From: Candidatus Aalborgicola bjergmarkensis
Lineage (GTDB): Bacteria; Pseudomonadota; Gammaproteobacteria; Burkholderiales; Burkholderiaceae_C
DNA: 64,000 nucleotides
Reading direction: 5' to 3'
Assembly (NCBI GenBank): GCA_016708725.1
Contig: JADJFE010000008.1
Location: 124,001 to 188,000, forward strand
Positions 8,248 through 14,863 of this stretch are shown piece after piece. Numbering within the stretch: position 1 is the stretch's first letter; the number at the start of each line of letters is the position of its first letter. The position numbers and the translations under genes are program-made. The notes under the pieces are model-generated. The model was not told the origin of the DNA. It ran no database searches and saw only the letters and a list, made by a program, of their open reading frames with translations.

Positions 8248-8684
8248 TCCGTCCGATGCGTGTGGTGCTGGACACCAACGTGGTCTTATCCGCGCTGATT
8301 TTTGGCGGTGGCCAGTCGGGGCGGCTCCGTCTTGGCTGGCAGCAAGGAGCCTTTGTGCCTTTGGTCAGCACGGCCAGTGTGCAGGAACTGGTGCGCGTGC
8401 TGGCCTACCCCAAATTTCGCCTGTCAAAGTCAGAGCAGAACGAGTTGCTGGCAGACTACCTGCCGTATGCCCAGACGGTTCGCATTCCCCAACCACCCCC
8501 CACAGTTCCTGAATGCCGAGACCCGCTCGACGTGCCGTTCATGCATCTGGCCGTAGCTGGCAAGGCGCACGCTCTGGTTTCTGGTGATAAGGATTTGCTC
8601 GTACTGTCAGACGCATTCAAACAGGCCAACGGTTGCCTCATCGTGACGATAGACACGTTCCTCAAGCTACAGGAAACCCCATGA
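8244..8684 (+). CDS. PIN-domain toxin (cassette 1)
   Basis: This 146-aa putative ribonuclease toxin begins MIRPMRVVLDTNVVLSALIF; Asp10 is the first PIN metal ligand. Further acidic residues follow in CRDPLDVPFMHLAV and LVSGDKDLL. The C-terminus LQETP arises from the leader of hsdM: the stop overlaps the next start as ATGA, and the same 24 bp occurs at the end of the second PIN gene (9774-9797). This shows that the cassette was joined directly onto the hsdM ribosome site. The ATG at 8244 is preferred because it overlaps the antitoxin stop. Confidence 0.85.
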   Translation: MIRPMRVVLDTNVVLSALIFGGGQSGRLRLGWQQGAFVPLVSTASVQELVRVLAYPKFRLSKSEQNELLADYLPYAQTVRIPQPPPTVPECRDPLDVPFMHLAVAGKAHALVSGDKDLLVLSDAFKQANGCLIVTIDTFLKLQETP

Positions 8685-8797
8685 ACTCCGCCCCCCCCGA
8701 TGTGATTGCGCAGGAGATCGTGGACAATCTGGAAGCCGCGCTGGAGCAGTTCCACCTGATCGCAGCCGACATGGGCGCACAATCCGCAGCGTTGTAA
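8681..8797 (+). pseudogene. hsdM remnant, only both ends kept
   Basis: A 38-codon open frame joins the first four residues of HsdM (MNSA) to its last 33 (PDVIAQEIVDNLEAALEQF and onwards). The same ends occur in the larger hsdM at 9786-10496, with one residue changed (N for D). All methyltransferase sequence is gone. GCCACC occurs at both edges of the lost segment in the longer copy, which suggests deletion at a short homology. The frame is still open and has the hsdM ribosome site, so a 38-aa peptide could be made, but no function is expected. Confidence 0.85.
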
Positions 8798-9064
8798 TGC
8801 TGTAATTTGCTATACATTCACTAGCTGCACCCGCTTATCCCACGGGGGATACAGGCTGATTTGATGCTAAATTTAAGCCAAATTGAGGCTAAAAACGTGC
8901 CACGGAGGCTTGCGGGGAGCACCTGGAGTGCGGTTTTGGCGTTTTTAATATCACGGGTGATATGAAAATATAATCTGCTATGCATTCAATAGCTACTCAC
9001 GCTTGCCCCACGGCGGCCACAGGCAAAAAGGCTAAAATTTACACACAAAAGAGGCACGTGTGAC
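8696..9064 (+). repeat. duplicated segment, copy A (hsdM end to hsdR start)
   Basis: This stretch matches 10395-10771 with few differences: the end of hsdM, the whole intergenic region and the first codons of hsdR (GTGACG). After 9064 the match to hsdR stops. It shows that the hsdM-hsdR junction was duplicated, with the second AbrB-PIN pair now between the copies. From 8798 to 9118 there is no gene: the space holds about 160 bp of repeat, also found reversed at 42394-42550, and a second short-motif unit at 8975-9023. Confidence 0.9.
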
Positions 9065-9086
9065 GTTGGGAAGCGCCAACCCAATA

Positions 9087-9105
9087 CTGAATTACTGCAA
9101 TTCAG
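9087..9105. promoter_or_regulatory. inverted repeat before the second AbrB-PIN pair
   Basis: CTGAATT-ACTGC-AATTCAG is a perfect 7-bp inverted repeat with a 5-base spacer, 13 bp before the antitoxin start. Its position mirrors the palindrome of cassette 1, but the sequence differs, which fits an unrelated antitoxin with its own operator. Confidence 0.45.
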
Positions 9106-9118
9106 CTAAACTGCAAGC

Positions 9119-9358
9119 ATGCAAGCCACACTCACCATCAACAGCCGGGGCGTGATCACCTTGCCTGCCAAGCTGCGCCAGGCCATGGGGCTCAAGGCAG
9201 ACGACCAGCTGATCGCCGAAACAACACCGCAGGGTCTCTTGCTGCGCCCCGCAGTTACCTTGCCTCTGGAGCTTTACACGCCACAGCGGGTGCAGGAGTT
9301 TGACGAGGCCGAGGCTGAACTGGCCGCCGTGCTGCCAAAGCTCAAGACGCAACCCTGA
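9119..9358 (+). CDS. AbrB/MazE-type antitoxin (cassette 2)
   Basis: This 79-aa protein starts MQATLTINSRGVITLPAKL, a textbook AbrB-like N-terminus, followed by a short acidic tail (QEFDEAEAELAAVLPKL) that probably binds the toxin. Its stop overlaps the next start as TGATG. It sits between the two copies of the duplicated hsdM-hsdR junction and probably represses its own promoter through the inverted repeat just upstream. Confidence 0.85.
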   Translation: MQATLTINSRGVITLPAKLRQAMGLKADDQLIAETTPQGLLLRPAVTLPLELYTPQRVQEFDEAEAELAAVLPKLKTQP

Positions 9359-9789
9359 TGCGCATTTTTCTGGATGCCAACATCCTGTTTTCAGCGGCCA
9401 GATCGGTCGGCGCCATCCGGCTTCTGGTGCATACGTTGCACGCGGCGGGCCACGTTCTGGTGGCCGACGAATATGTGGCCACCGAAGCGCGCCGCAATGT
9501 GGCCATCAAGTCCGGCAGCGAAGCACTGGAATACCTGGAAGCGTTGCTCGCGCAGATTGAACTAAACGCAGTGCAATACCCCGGAACAGACCAGGCTAGC
9601 GTGCTGTGGTTACCTGAAAAAGACCGTCCGGTTTTGCTGGCTGCGATGGCTTTGCAGTGCGATGCACTTGTCTCGGGTGATCGCACCCACTTTGGCCCTG
9701 GCTACGGGAAAACTTTTGGTGGCGTTACGGTTTATACACCGGCCCAACTGGCGCAAGCCATTTTCCCCCCGTCACAGGAAACCCCATGA
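9358..9789 (+). CDS. PIN-domain toxin (cassette 2)
   Basis: This 143-aa protein begins MRIFLDANILFSAARS, with Asp6 as the first PIN metal ligand, and continues with EYVATEARRNV, LPEKDRPVLLAAM and CDALVSGDRTHF, the remaining acidic motifs of the family. It is probably an RNase neutralised by the preceding antitoxin. As in cassette 1 its last residues (QETP) come from the hsdM leader and its stop overlaps hsdM as ATGA. The two PIN proteins otherwise share only family-level resemblance. Confidence 0.85.
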   Translation: MRIFLDANILFSAARSVGAIRLLVHTLHAAGHVLVADEYVATEARRNVAIKSGSEALEYLEALLAQIELNAVQYPGTDQASVLWLPEKDRPVLLAAMALQCDALVSGDRTHFGPGYGKTFGGVTVYTPAQLAQAIFPPSQETP

Positions 9790-10496
9790 ACTCCGCCACC
9801 ATCGTCCAGAAACTCTGGAACTACTGCAACGTGCTGCGCGACGACGGCATGAGTTACGGCGACTACGTGGAGCAGCTCACCTACTTGCTGTTCCTCAAAA
9901 TGGCCGACGAGCGCAGCCAACCGCCGTGGAGCCAGCCCAGCCCTATACCTCTACCCAAAGGTTTTGACTGGCCATCGCTCCTGGCCAAAGACGGTGACGC
10001 GCTGTTTGAGCACTACCGCCATACGCTGGAGAAGCTGGGGGCTGAAAAAGGCATGATCGGACTGATTTTCGGCAAGGCGCAAAACAAGTTTTCTGACCCG
10101 GCCAAGCCCGCCAGTCCAACACCCTGGACCAACAAGCTGTGGATTTATGACCTGCGCACCAACCAGCACTTCACACTCAAGACCAATCCGCTCAAACGCG
10201 AACACCTGAACGAGTTTGTGCGGCTGTACAACCCGGCCAACCGGCATGACCGCACCGCTACCTGGAGCGCAGACACTCCCGAGGGCCGCTGGCGTGCCTA
10301 CGACTACGCGGACCTGATCGCGCGGGACAAGGCCAGTCTGGACATCTTCTGGCTCAAGGACGACGCCTTGGCCGACAGCGACAAGCTGCCACCACCCGAT
10401 GTGATTGCGCAGGAGATCGTGGACGATCTGGAAGCCGCGCTGGAGCAGTTCCACCTGATCGCAGCCGACATGGGCGCACAATCCGCAGCGTTGTAA
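9786..10496 (+). pseudogene. hsdM: type I methyltransferase hsdM with the catalytic core deleted in frame
   Basis: The 236-aa product keeps the HsdM N-terminal helical domain (LWNYCNVLRDDGMSYGDYVE, FLKMADE) to about residue 110, then jumps at DPAKPASPTPW to the C-terminal region (TNKLWIYDLRTNQHF, LNEFVRLYNP, and a final coiled end). Intact HsdM is near 500 aa; the missing block contains the SAM-binding motif and the NPPF catalytic motif. The frame is preserved, so a protein is probably made that could still contact HsdS, but it cannot methylate DNA. The start overlaps the PIN stop. It could be a decayed gene or a reused scaffold. Confidence 0.85.
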
Positions 10497-10771
10497 TGCT
10501 GTAATTTGCTATACATTCACTAGCTGCACCCGCTTATCCCACGGGGGATACAGGCTGATTTGATGCTAAATTTAAGCCAAATTGAGGCTAAAAACGTGCC
10601 ACGGAGGCTTGCGGGGAGCACCTGGAGTGCGGTTTTGGTGTTTTTAATATCACGGGTGATATGAAAATGTAACCTGCTATGCATTCACTAGCTGCACCCG
10701 CTCTATCAATGGGGGTTACAGGCCAAAAGGCCAAAAAGCTAAAATCCCCACACAAAGGAGGCACGTGTGAC
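10395..10771 (+). repeat. duplicated segment, copy B (hsdM end to hsdR start)
   Basis: This is the partner of 8696-9064. It covers the last 34 codons of hsdM, the 270-bp intergenic region and the first hsdR codons. The intergenic part holds two units of the short motif (near 10516 and 10677) around a roughly 110-bp block, and ends with AAAGGAGGCACGTGTGACG, which supplies the hsdR ribosome site and GTG start. Differences from copy A are scattered substitutions and small indels, so the duplication is not brand new. Confidence 0.9.
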
Positions 10772-11259
10772 GCCAGAGCAAAAGGCCAGGGCCAACATCG
10801 ACGCGCTGCTGGTGGCAGCCGGTTGGCATGTCTGCAATGCGGCGGATGCCCACATCCATGCCGCACGCGGCGTGGCCATCCGCGAATTCCCGCTGAACCC
10901 CGGCTACGGTTTTGCCGACTACCTGCTCTATATCGACGGCAAGTGCGCGGGCGTGATCGAGGCCAAGAAAGAAGGCGCCACGCTGACCGGCGTGGAAGTG
11001 CAATCCGCCCGTTATGCGCAGGGCCTGCCTGCAGCGCTGCCCGCCTGGGTGCGGCCCCTGCCCTTCAGCTACGAGTCCACCGGAGTCGAAACCCACTTCA
11101 CCCAAGGGCTCGATCCCGAGCCACGCGCCAGGGCGGTGTTTGCATTCCACCAACCCGCGACGCTGGCCATCTGGCTGAAAGAGCTGCCCGCACCCGGCGC
11201 CGCTGTGCACACCGGCACCACCGGCCCCGCCACGGCAGAAGAGGATATTTCCCACCTCT

Positions 11260-11315
11260 CTATCAATTCAGAAGCCGCTCCCGCACATCCCACGGGGGCT
11301 GCAACCTTTTTAGGC
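11260..11315 (+). repeat. interspersed repeat embedded in hsdR
   Basis: The hsdR coding sequence here contains a copy of the short Comamonadaceae-type motif (GCTCCCGCACATCCCACGGG core), read in frame as residues around INSEAAPAHPTGAATFLGR. Elsewhere in the window the motif lies between genes. It probably entered the gene as an in-frame insertion within a tolerant linker. Confidence 0.6.
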
Positions 11316-11572
11316 CGTATGCAAACGCTGCCTGCACTGATAGAGGAAGGTCTGTGGCCCGCGCAGATCACCGCCATCCGTAACCTGGAAAAGTCCCTCC
11401 AGGCCAACAAGCCGGGTCAAAGGCAAAACCGCAAACGCATCCTCACCGATCTGGTCAGTCTGGTACGCTTTGCCATGCCACAGGCAGGCACCGCATTCAC
11501 TCCTGAGCAATTCCACTGGCTATACATGATCCGTAAACACATAGCAGGCAACCTGACGATGGTCCCCGGCGA

Positions 11573-11602
11573 GCTTGAGGCGATGAATCGGGAGTTGGCG
11601 GC
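11573..11602 (+). repeat. 30-bp direct repeat, left copy (end of hsdR)
   Basis: These 30 bases, which encode the last hsdR residues (LEAMNRELA), are repeated exactly at 11946-11975. The two copies bracket the nucleotidyltransferase gene. In the left copy the frame ends with TAA one codon later. Confidence 0.92.
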
Positions 11603-11624
11603 ATAATCCCCGCGATAAAACACC

Positions 11625-11951
11625 ATGATCGACCTCATCGAACAACACCGCCCCGAAGTTGCCGCACTCTGCAGCCGTTTTGGTGTGCAGAGCCTGGAGG
11701 TATTTGGCTCGACGGCCAATGGCACGTTTAACCCGGAGCACAGCGACATTGATTTCTTGGTTGCATTCAGCCCGGAAGATACAGGCAGCCTTTTTCACCG
11801 CTACTTTGGGCTGCAGGAAGCACTGGAGCACGTTTTTCACCGCAAAATTGACCTGGTGTCCGCCAACGCTTTGAGCAACCCCTATTTCATCGCCGCAGTG
11901 AACCATTCACGCCAAACCGTCTATGCATCCACGCGCACCCAAGCTGCTTGA
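11625..11951 (+). CDS. MNT-type nucleotidyltransferase (MntA-like), orphan
   Basis: This 108-aa protein has the minimal nucleotidyltransferase signature: GSTANG at residues 28-33 and HSDIDFLV at 39-46, with Asp41 and Asp43 as metal ligands. Such proteins usually act as antitoxins that AMPylate a HEPN RNase encoded next door. No HEPN partner of that type is adjacent, and the nearest HEPN protein (13348) is of the ApeA type behind hsdS. The gene lies exactly between the 30-bp direct repeats and its stop codon falls inside the right copy, so it looks like a cassette inserted between hsdR and hsdS. Confidence 0.85.
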   Translation: MIDLIEQHRPEVAALCSRFGVQSLEVFGSTANGTFNPEHSDIDFLVAFSPEDTGSLFHRYFGLQEALEHVFHRKIDLVSANALSNPYFIAAVNHSRQTVYASTRTQAA

Positions 11952-11975
11952 GGCGATGAATCGGGAGTTGGCGGC
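11946..11975 (+). repeat. 30-bp direct repeat, right copy (before hsdS)
   Basis: An exact copy of 11573-11602 placed directly before hsdS. Here the old hsdR frame would continue through Leu-Ala-Ala to a TGA overlapping the hsdS ATG (TGATG), which is probably the original hsdR-hsdS junction. The left copy then arose with the insertion. Confidence 0.92.
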
Positions 11976-11978
11976 GTG

Positions 11979-13331
11979 ATGGTCGAACTTCGTCCGCTTG
12001 GTGATGTGTGTAAAACGACCAGCGGCGGAACGCCCAGCCGCAGTAAACCACATTATTTCAAGGGAAATATTCCGTGGATCAAATCTGGCGAATTGCCCGA
12101 CGGCATCGTTGTTGAGAACAGTGAATACATCAGCGACGAGGCAATCAGCAACTCCAGCGCGAAATTGCTACCTGCTGGAACGTTATTGGTAGCGCTGTAT
12201 GGCGCAACCATTGGCAAATTGGGAATCCTTTCACGACCCGCTGCGACCAATCAAGCCGTATGCGCCATTTTCCCGTCTGATGCCATAAACACCAAGTTCC
12301 TGTTTTGGTACTTACTTGCAAAGCGGCCTTGGCTAATCGGACAGGCAGCAGGCGGCGCGCAACCGAATATTAGCCAAGGTGTTGTACGCAACCTTTTGGT
12401 GCCCGTTATGCCGTTGGCAGCGCAACATGAAATCGTCGCCGAAATCGAAAAACAGTTCTCCCGTCTCGACGAAGCCGTCGCCAACCTCCAGCGCGTCAAG
12501 GCCAACCTCAAACGCTACAAAGCCTCCGTCCTCAAAGACGCTGTAGAAGGCCGTCTCGTCCCCACCGAAGCTGAATTGGCCCGCCGCGAAGGCCGCAGCT
12601 TTGAAACTGGAGAGCAGCTTTTACAGCGAATTCTTGATGTGAGGAAGAGCGAATGGGCTGGCCGTGGCAAGTACGAAGAACCGCCCGCTTGTGAAACTGG
12701 TGGCTTGCCCAATCTGCCAAATGGGTGGGTGTGGGCAAGTGCAGAGCAGCTTTCCACATTCATTACCAAAGGAACGACGCCAGCCGCAGAAAAACTTTTG
12801 GATGGCAGCGGGGATGTGCAGTTTTTGAAGGTCTACAACCTGACTTTTGATGGCACACTGAATCACACATACAAACCCACATTCGTGAGTCGCGCCACGC
12901 ATGAGGGCGAATTGCTCCGGTCGCAAGTATTGGCAGGAGATGTGCTTATCAATATCGTAGGGCCGCCGCTTGGTCAGGTTTCAATGGTGCCACCAACGAT
13001 GGCCGAAGCGAATATGAATCAAGCAGTTGCGCGTTTCAGACCTATAAAGCCGCTCAGCACAAAATTTGTGGCACATGCGTTGATGACTGAATCCATCATG
13101 GCCTGGGCAATCCGCAAAGCAAAGACAACTGCGGGTCAAACCAATTTGACGCTCGACTTGTGTCGGCGTTTGCCCATCCCACTACCACCACTCACGGAGC
13201 AGGGGCGCATCGTCGCCGAAGTTGATCGCCGCCTGTCACTCGTTCGCAGTGTTGAGGCTGAAGTGGATACCAATCTCAAGCGTGCGCAGGCGCTGCGGCA
13301 GGCGACATTGGCGAAGGCATTTTCTGCGTAA
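11979..13331 (+). CDS. hsdS: type I restriction-modification specificity subunit HsdS
   Basis: This 450-aa subunit chooses the DNA target of a type I system. The expected layout is complete: target-recognition domain 1 (about residues 1-150, with GNIPWIKSGEL and GATIGKLGIL), a long conserved helix (EIVAEIEKQFSRLDEAVANL), domain 2 (about 240-390, with GDVLINIVGPPLGQ), and a second helix (RIVAEVDRRLSLVRSVEAEV). Unlike hsdM and hsdR it shows no deletion. The ATG at 11979 overlaps the ancestral hsdR stop; a GTG one codon earlier is possible. With both partners broken, its present role is unclear. Confidence 0.93.
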   Translation: MVELRPLGDVCKTTSGGTPSRSKPHYFKGNIPWIKSGELPDGIVVENSEYISDEAISNSSAKLLPAGTLLVALYGATIGKLGILSRPAATNQAVCAIFPSDAINTKFLFWYLLAKRPWLIGQAAGGAQPNISQGVVRNLLVPVMPLAAQHEIVAEIEKQFSRLDEAVANLQRVKANLKRYKASVLKDAVEGRLVPTEAELARREGRSFETGEQLLQRILDVRKSEWAGRGKYEEPPACETGGLPNLPNGWVWASAEQLSTFITKGTTPAAEKLLDGSGDVQFLKVYNLTFDGTLNHTYKPTFVSRATHEGELLRSQVLAGDVLINIVGPPLGQVSMVPPTMAEANMNQAVARFRPIKPLSTKFVAHALMTESIMAWAIRKAKTTAGQTNLTLDLCRRLPIPLPPLTEQGRIVAEVDRRLSLVRSVEAEVDTNLKRAQALRQATLAKAFSA

Positions 13332-13347
13332 TTCCAAAGGATGAATT

Positions 13348-14850
13348 TTGACCACCTACTCAATTCCGAATCCAGTTGAACTCATAGGCGAATGGACGGT
13401 GCCTAGCGAATCTGAATCATTGAAGATTCCAGGTGCACTGTCATGGTCATCGCAGCGCGCAACGTTGACACTTCAGAATTCATTTTCCCCGCTTCGCGGT
13501 GCGGTCCATGCTGGGAATATGCGAACATATCCTGCCGTGCATGGCGTGACGACTGGGAGCGAGTACGTCTCCATGTTGCAGGCATCGAGTGCTGGCACGG
13601 GTATGAGTTTTGGGGCTGCGGGGATGCGGCAGTCTGAGCGACTTATTTCGAGTTGGGCAATTGTCGGAGCACATGTATTTCAGGAAACTCTTTACAGCGA
13701 AGTCTCTATCCGAATACCTGGCCTCCAACTTTGGCTTTGCCGATCATGCTTAAGTCACACATTGACTGCCCCAGCGGAAGGAGTCCCATTCAGTTTGAAC
13801 TACCGATTGGACTCTGTTCCAGAAGAGGTATTTGAGGTTCCCAACATCTCTTCAACTTTTGTCTTTGGCTATGGTTGGAGTACCTCCGGCAATGCCAGGG
13901 CCAATATATCTATTGAGACCAGCGCCTATTTGCGAATTCGGCCAAACACTTCCAAGGACTTGGAGTGGTATTTCGAGCAAATTGGTAAAGCAACAACATT
14001 GCTCTCACTCGTCTCCGGTTCCCCAATGGCCCCGGATCAAGTTTCCGCAAAGTTACCGGACGACGGACCGGATGTCCAAATTCTTGTAGCGCTACGCGAG
14101 GCGAAGTATTGCAGCTTTAAAAATCATCACGATTTCTTTATGTTGCGCGACAACGCTGGCATTGCGCTTGAAGAGATCATTAATCGATGGTTTGAAGTTT
14201 ACGATTCGGTGGCGATGCCCAGTCAACTCGCGTTAAGTGTGTTGAATTCCGAAATGCTCTGGCTGCACGTCGAATTTTTGTCACTCATGCAAGCTCTTGA
14301 GGGGCTGCATCGCTCAATTCTGCCGGGGTTGTACGCAACGGAAGAACAGTACGAGGGGATTAAACAAGCACTATCCAATGCGATACCTAAGCACATTGCA
14401 TCCGATCACAAGGATGCATTGCGGGCGAGAATCAAATATGGAAACGAGATATCGCTTCGCAAGCGTTTGGCAGCGTTAGTTGAACGATTGCCAGTCGATA
14501 CAAGAAAGCACATATTGGGTGGGAATGGCTCCATCCCACAAAGTTGGGTTGCCACTCGAAATTACTACACGCATTGGGACGAAGCTTCGAAAGATGCTGT
14601 TCTGGATGGGGTTGAAATGCACCGTGCCCATGTACGAATGCGCCATCTGCTTCGCGCGTTGTATTTGAATTTGATCGGAATTCCTGACATTGCAATTGCC
14701 AATTCGTTGCAGAACACTTGCAATGAAAGTCAGTACCTCATGCAGCTCAACAGCATGGATCATCGTCGGCAGAACCCAAAATCTGATGCGGGTGCAATCA
14801 TGAACATCAGCGTGAACGATTCTGCGAGTCCCGATGAGTCGTTGTCTTGA
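13348..14850 (+). CDS. ApeA-like HEPN defence protein
   Basis: This 500-aa protein resembles ApeA, an anti-phage abortive-infection protein. The N-terminal part (GEWTVPSESESLKIPGALSW) fits the ApeA N-terminal domain, and the C-terminal third is helical with RNYYTH at residues 404-409, the Rx4H motif of HEPN ribonucleases. The start is a TTG with AGGA upstream; the nearby ATG is in another frame that closes after a dozen codons. Codon use is more AT-rich than the surrounding restriction genes, suggesting separate acquisition. It lies 16 bp after hsdS. The family call is by pattern only. Confidence 0.68.
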   Translation: MTTYSIPNPVELIGEWTVPSESESLKIPGALSWSSQRATLTLQNSFSPLRGAVHAGNMRTYPAVHGVTTGSEYVSMLQASSAGTGMSFGAAGMRQSERLISSWAIVGAHVFQETLYSEVSIRIPGLQLWLCRSCLSHTLTAPAEGVPFSLNYRLDSVPEEVFEVPNISSTFVFGYGWSTSGNARANISIETSAYLRIRPNTSKDLEWYFEQIGKATTLLSLVSGSPMAPDQVSAKLPDDGPDVQILVALREAKYCSFKNHHDFFMLRDNAGIALEEIINRWFEVYDSVAMPSQLALSVLNSEMLWLHVEFLSLMQALEGLHRSILPGLYATEEQYEGIKQALSNAIPKHIASDHKDALRARIKYGNEISLRKRLAALVERLPVDTRKHILGGNGSIPQSWVATRNYYTHWDEASKDAVLDGVEMHRAHVRMRHLLRALYLNLIGIPDIAIANSLQNTCNESQYLMQLNSMDHRRQNPKSDAGAIMNISVNDSASPDESLS

Positions 14851-14863
14851 TGCAAACGAAAAT

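Larger units (their letters stand above)
10767..11606 (+). pseudogene. hsdR: type I restriction subunit hsdR with the helicase motor deleted in frame
   Basis: From a GTG start with AAAGGAGG upstream, the 279-aa product keeps the HsdR N-terminal nuclease domain, with FADYLLYIDG and GVIEAKKEG giving the D..ExK pattern, up to TAIRNLEKSL just before the helicase. It then jumps to the C-terminal domain (RKRILTDLVSLVRFAMPQ) and jumps again to FTPEQFHWLYMIRKHI. Walker A and the other helicase motifs are absent; an intact subunit is about 800-1000 aa. A short interspersed repeat forms part of the coding sequence near 11260. Without a motor it cannot restrict as a type I enzyme. Confidence 0.85.

Noticed and set aside
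8798..9118. Considered as a small RNA gene because of its conserved copy at 10497
   Set aside because: The conservation is explained by segment duplication, and no promoter or terminator pair could be supported.
13338..13390. ATG at 13340 as start of the ApeA-like gene
   Set aside because: It is in another frame and closes after about a dozen codons; the TTG at 13348 opens the 500-codon frame.
14834..14863. Upstream ATG for the AlbA_2 protein
   Set aside because: It would add ten poorly fitting residues and overlap the preceding gene; the ATG at 14864 starts right before the conserved domain.
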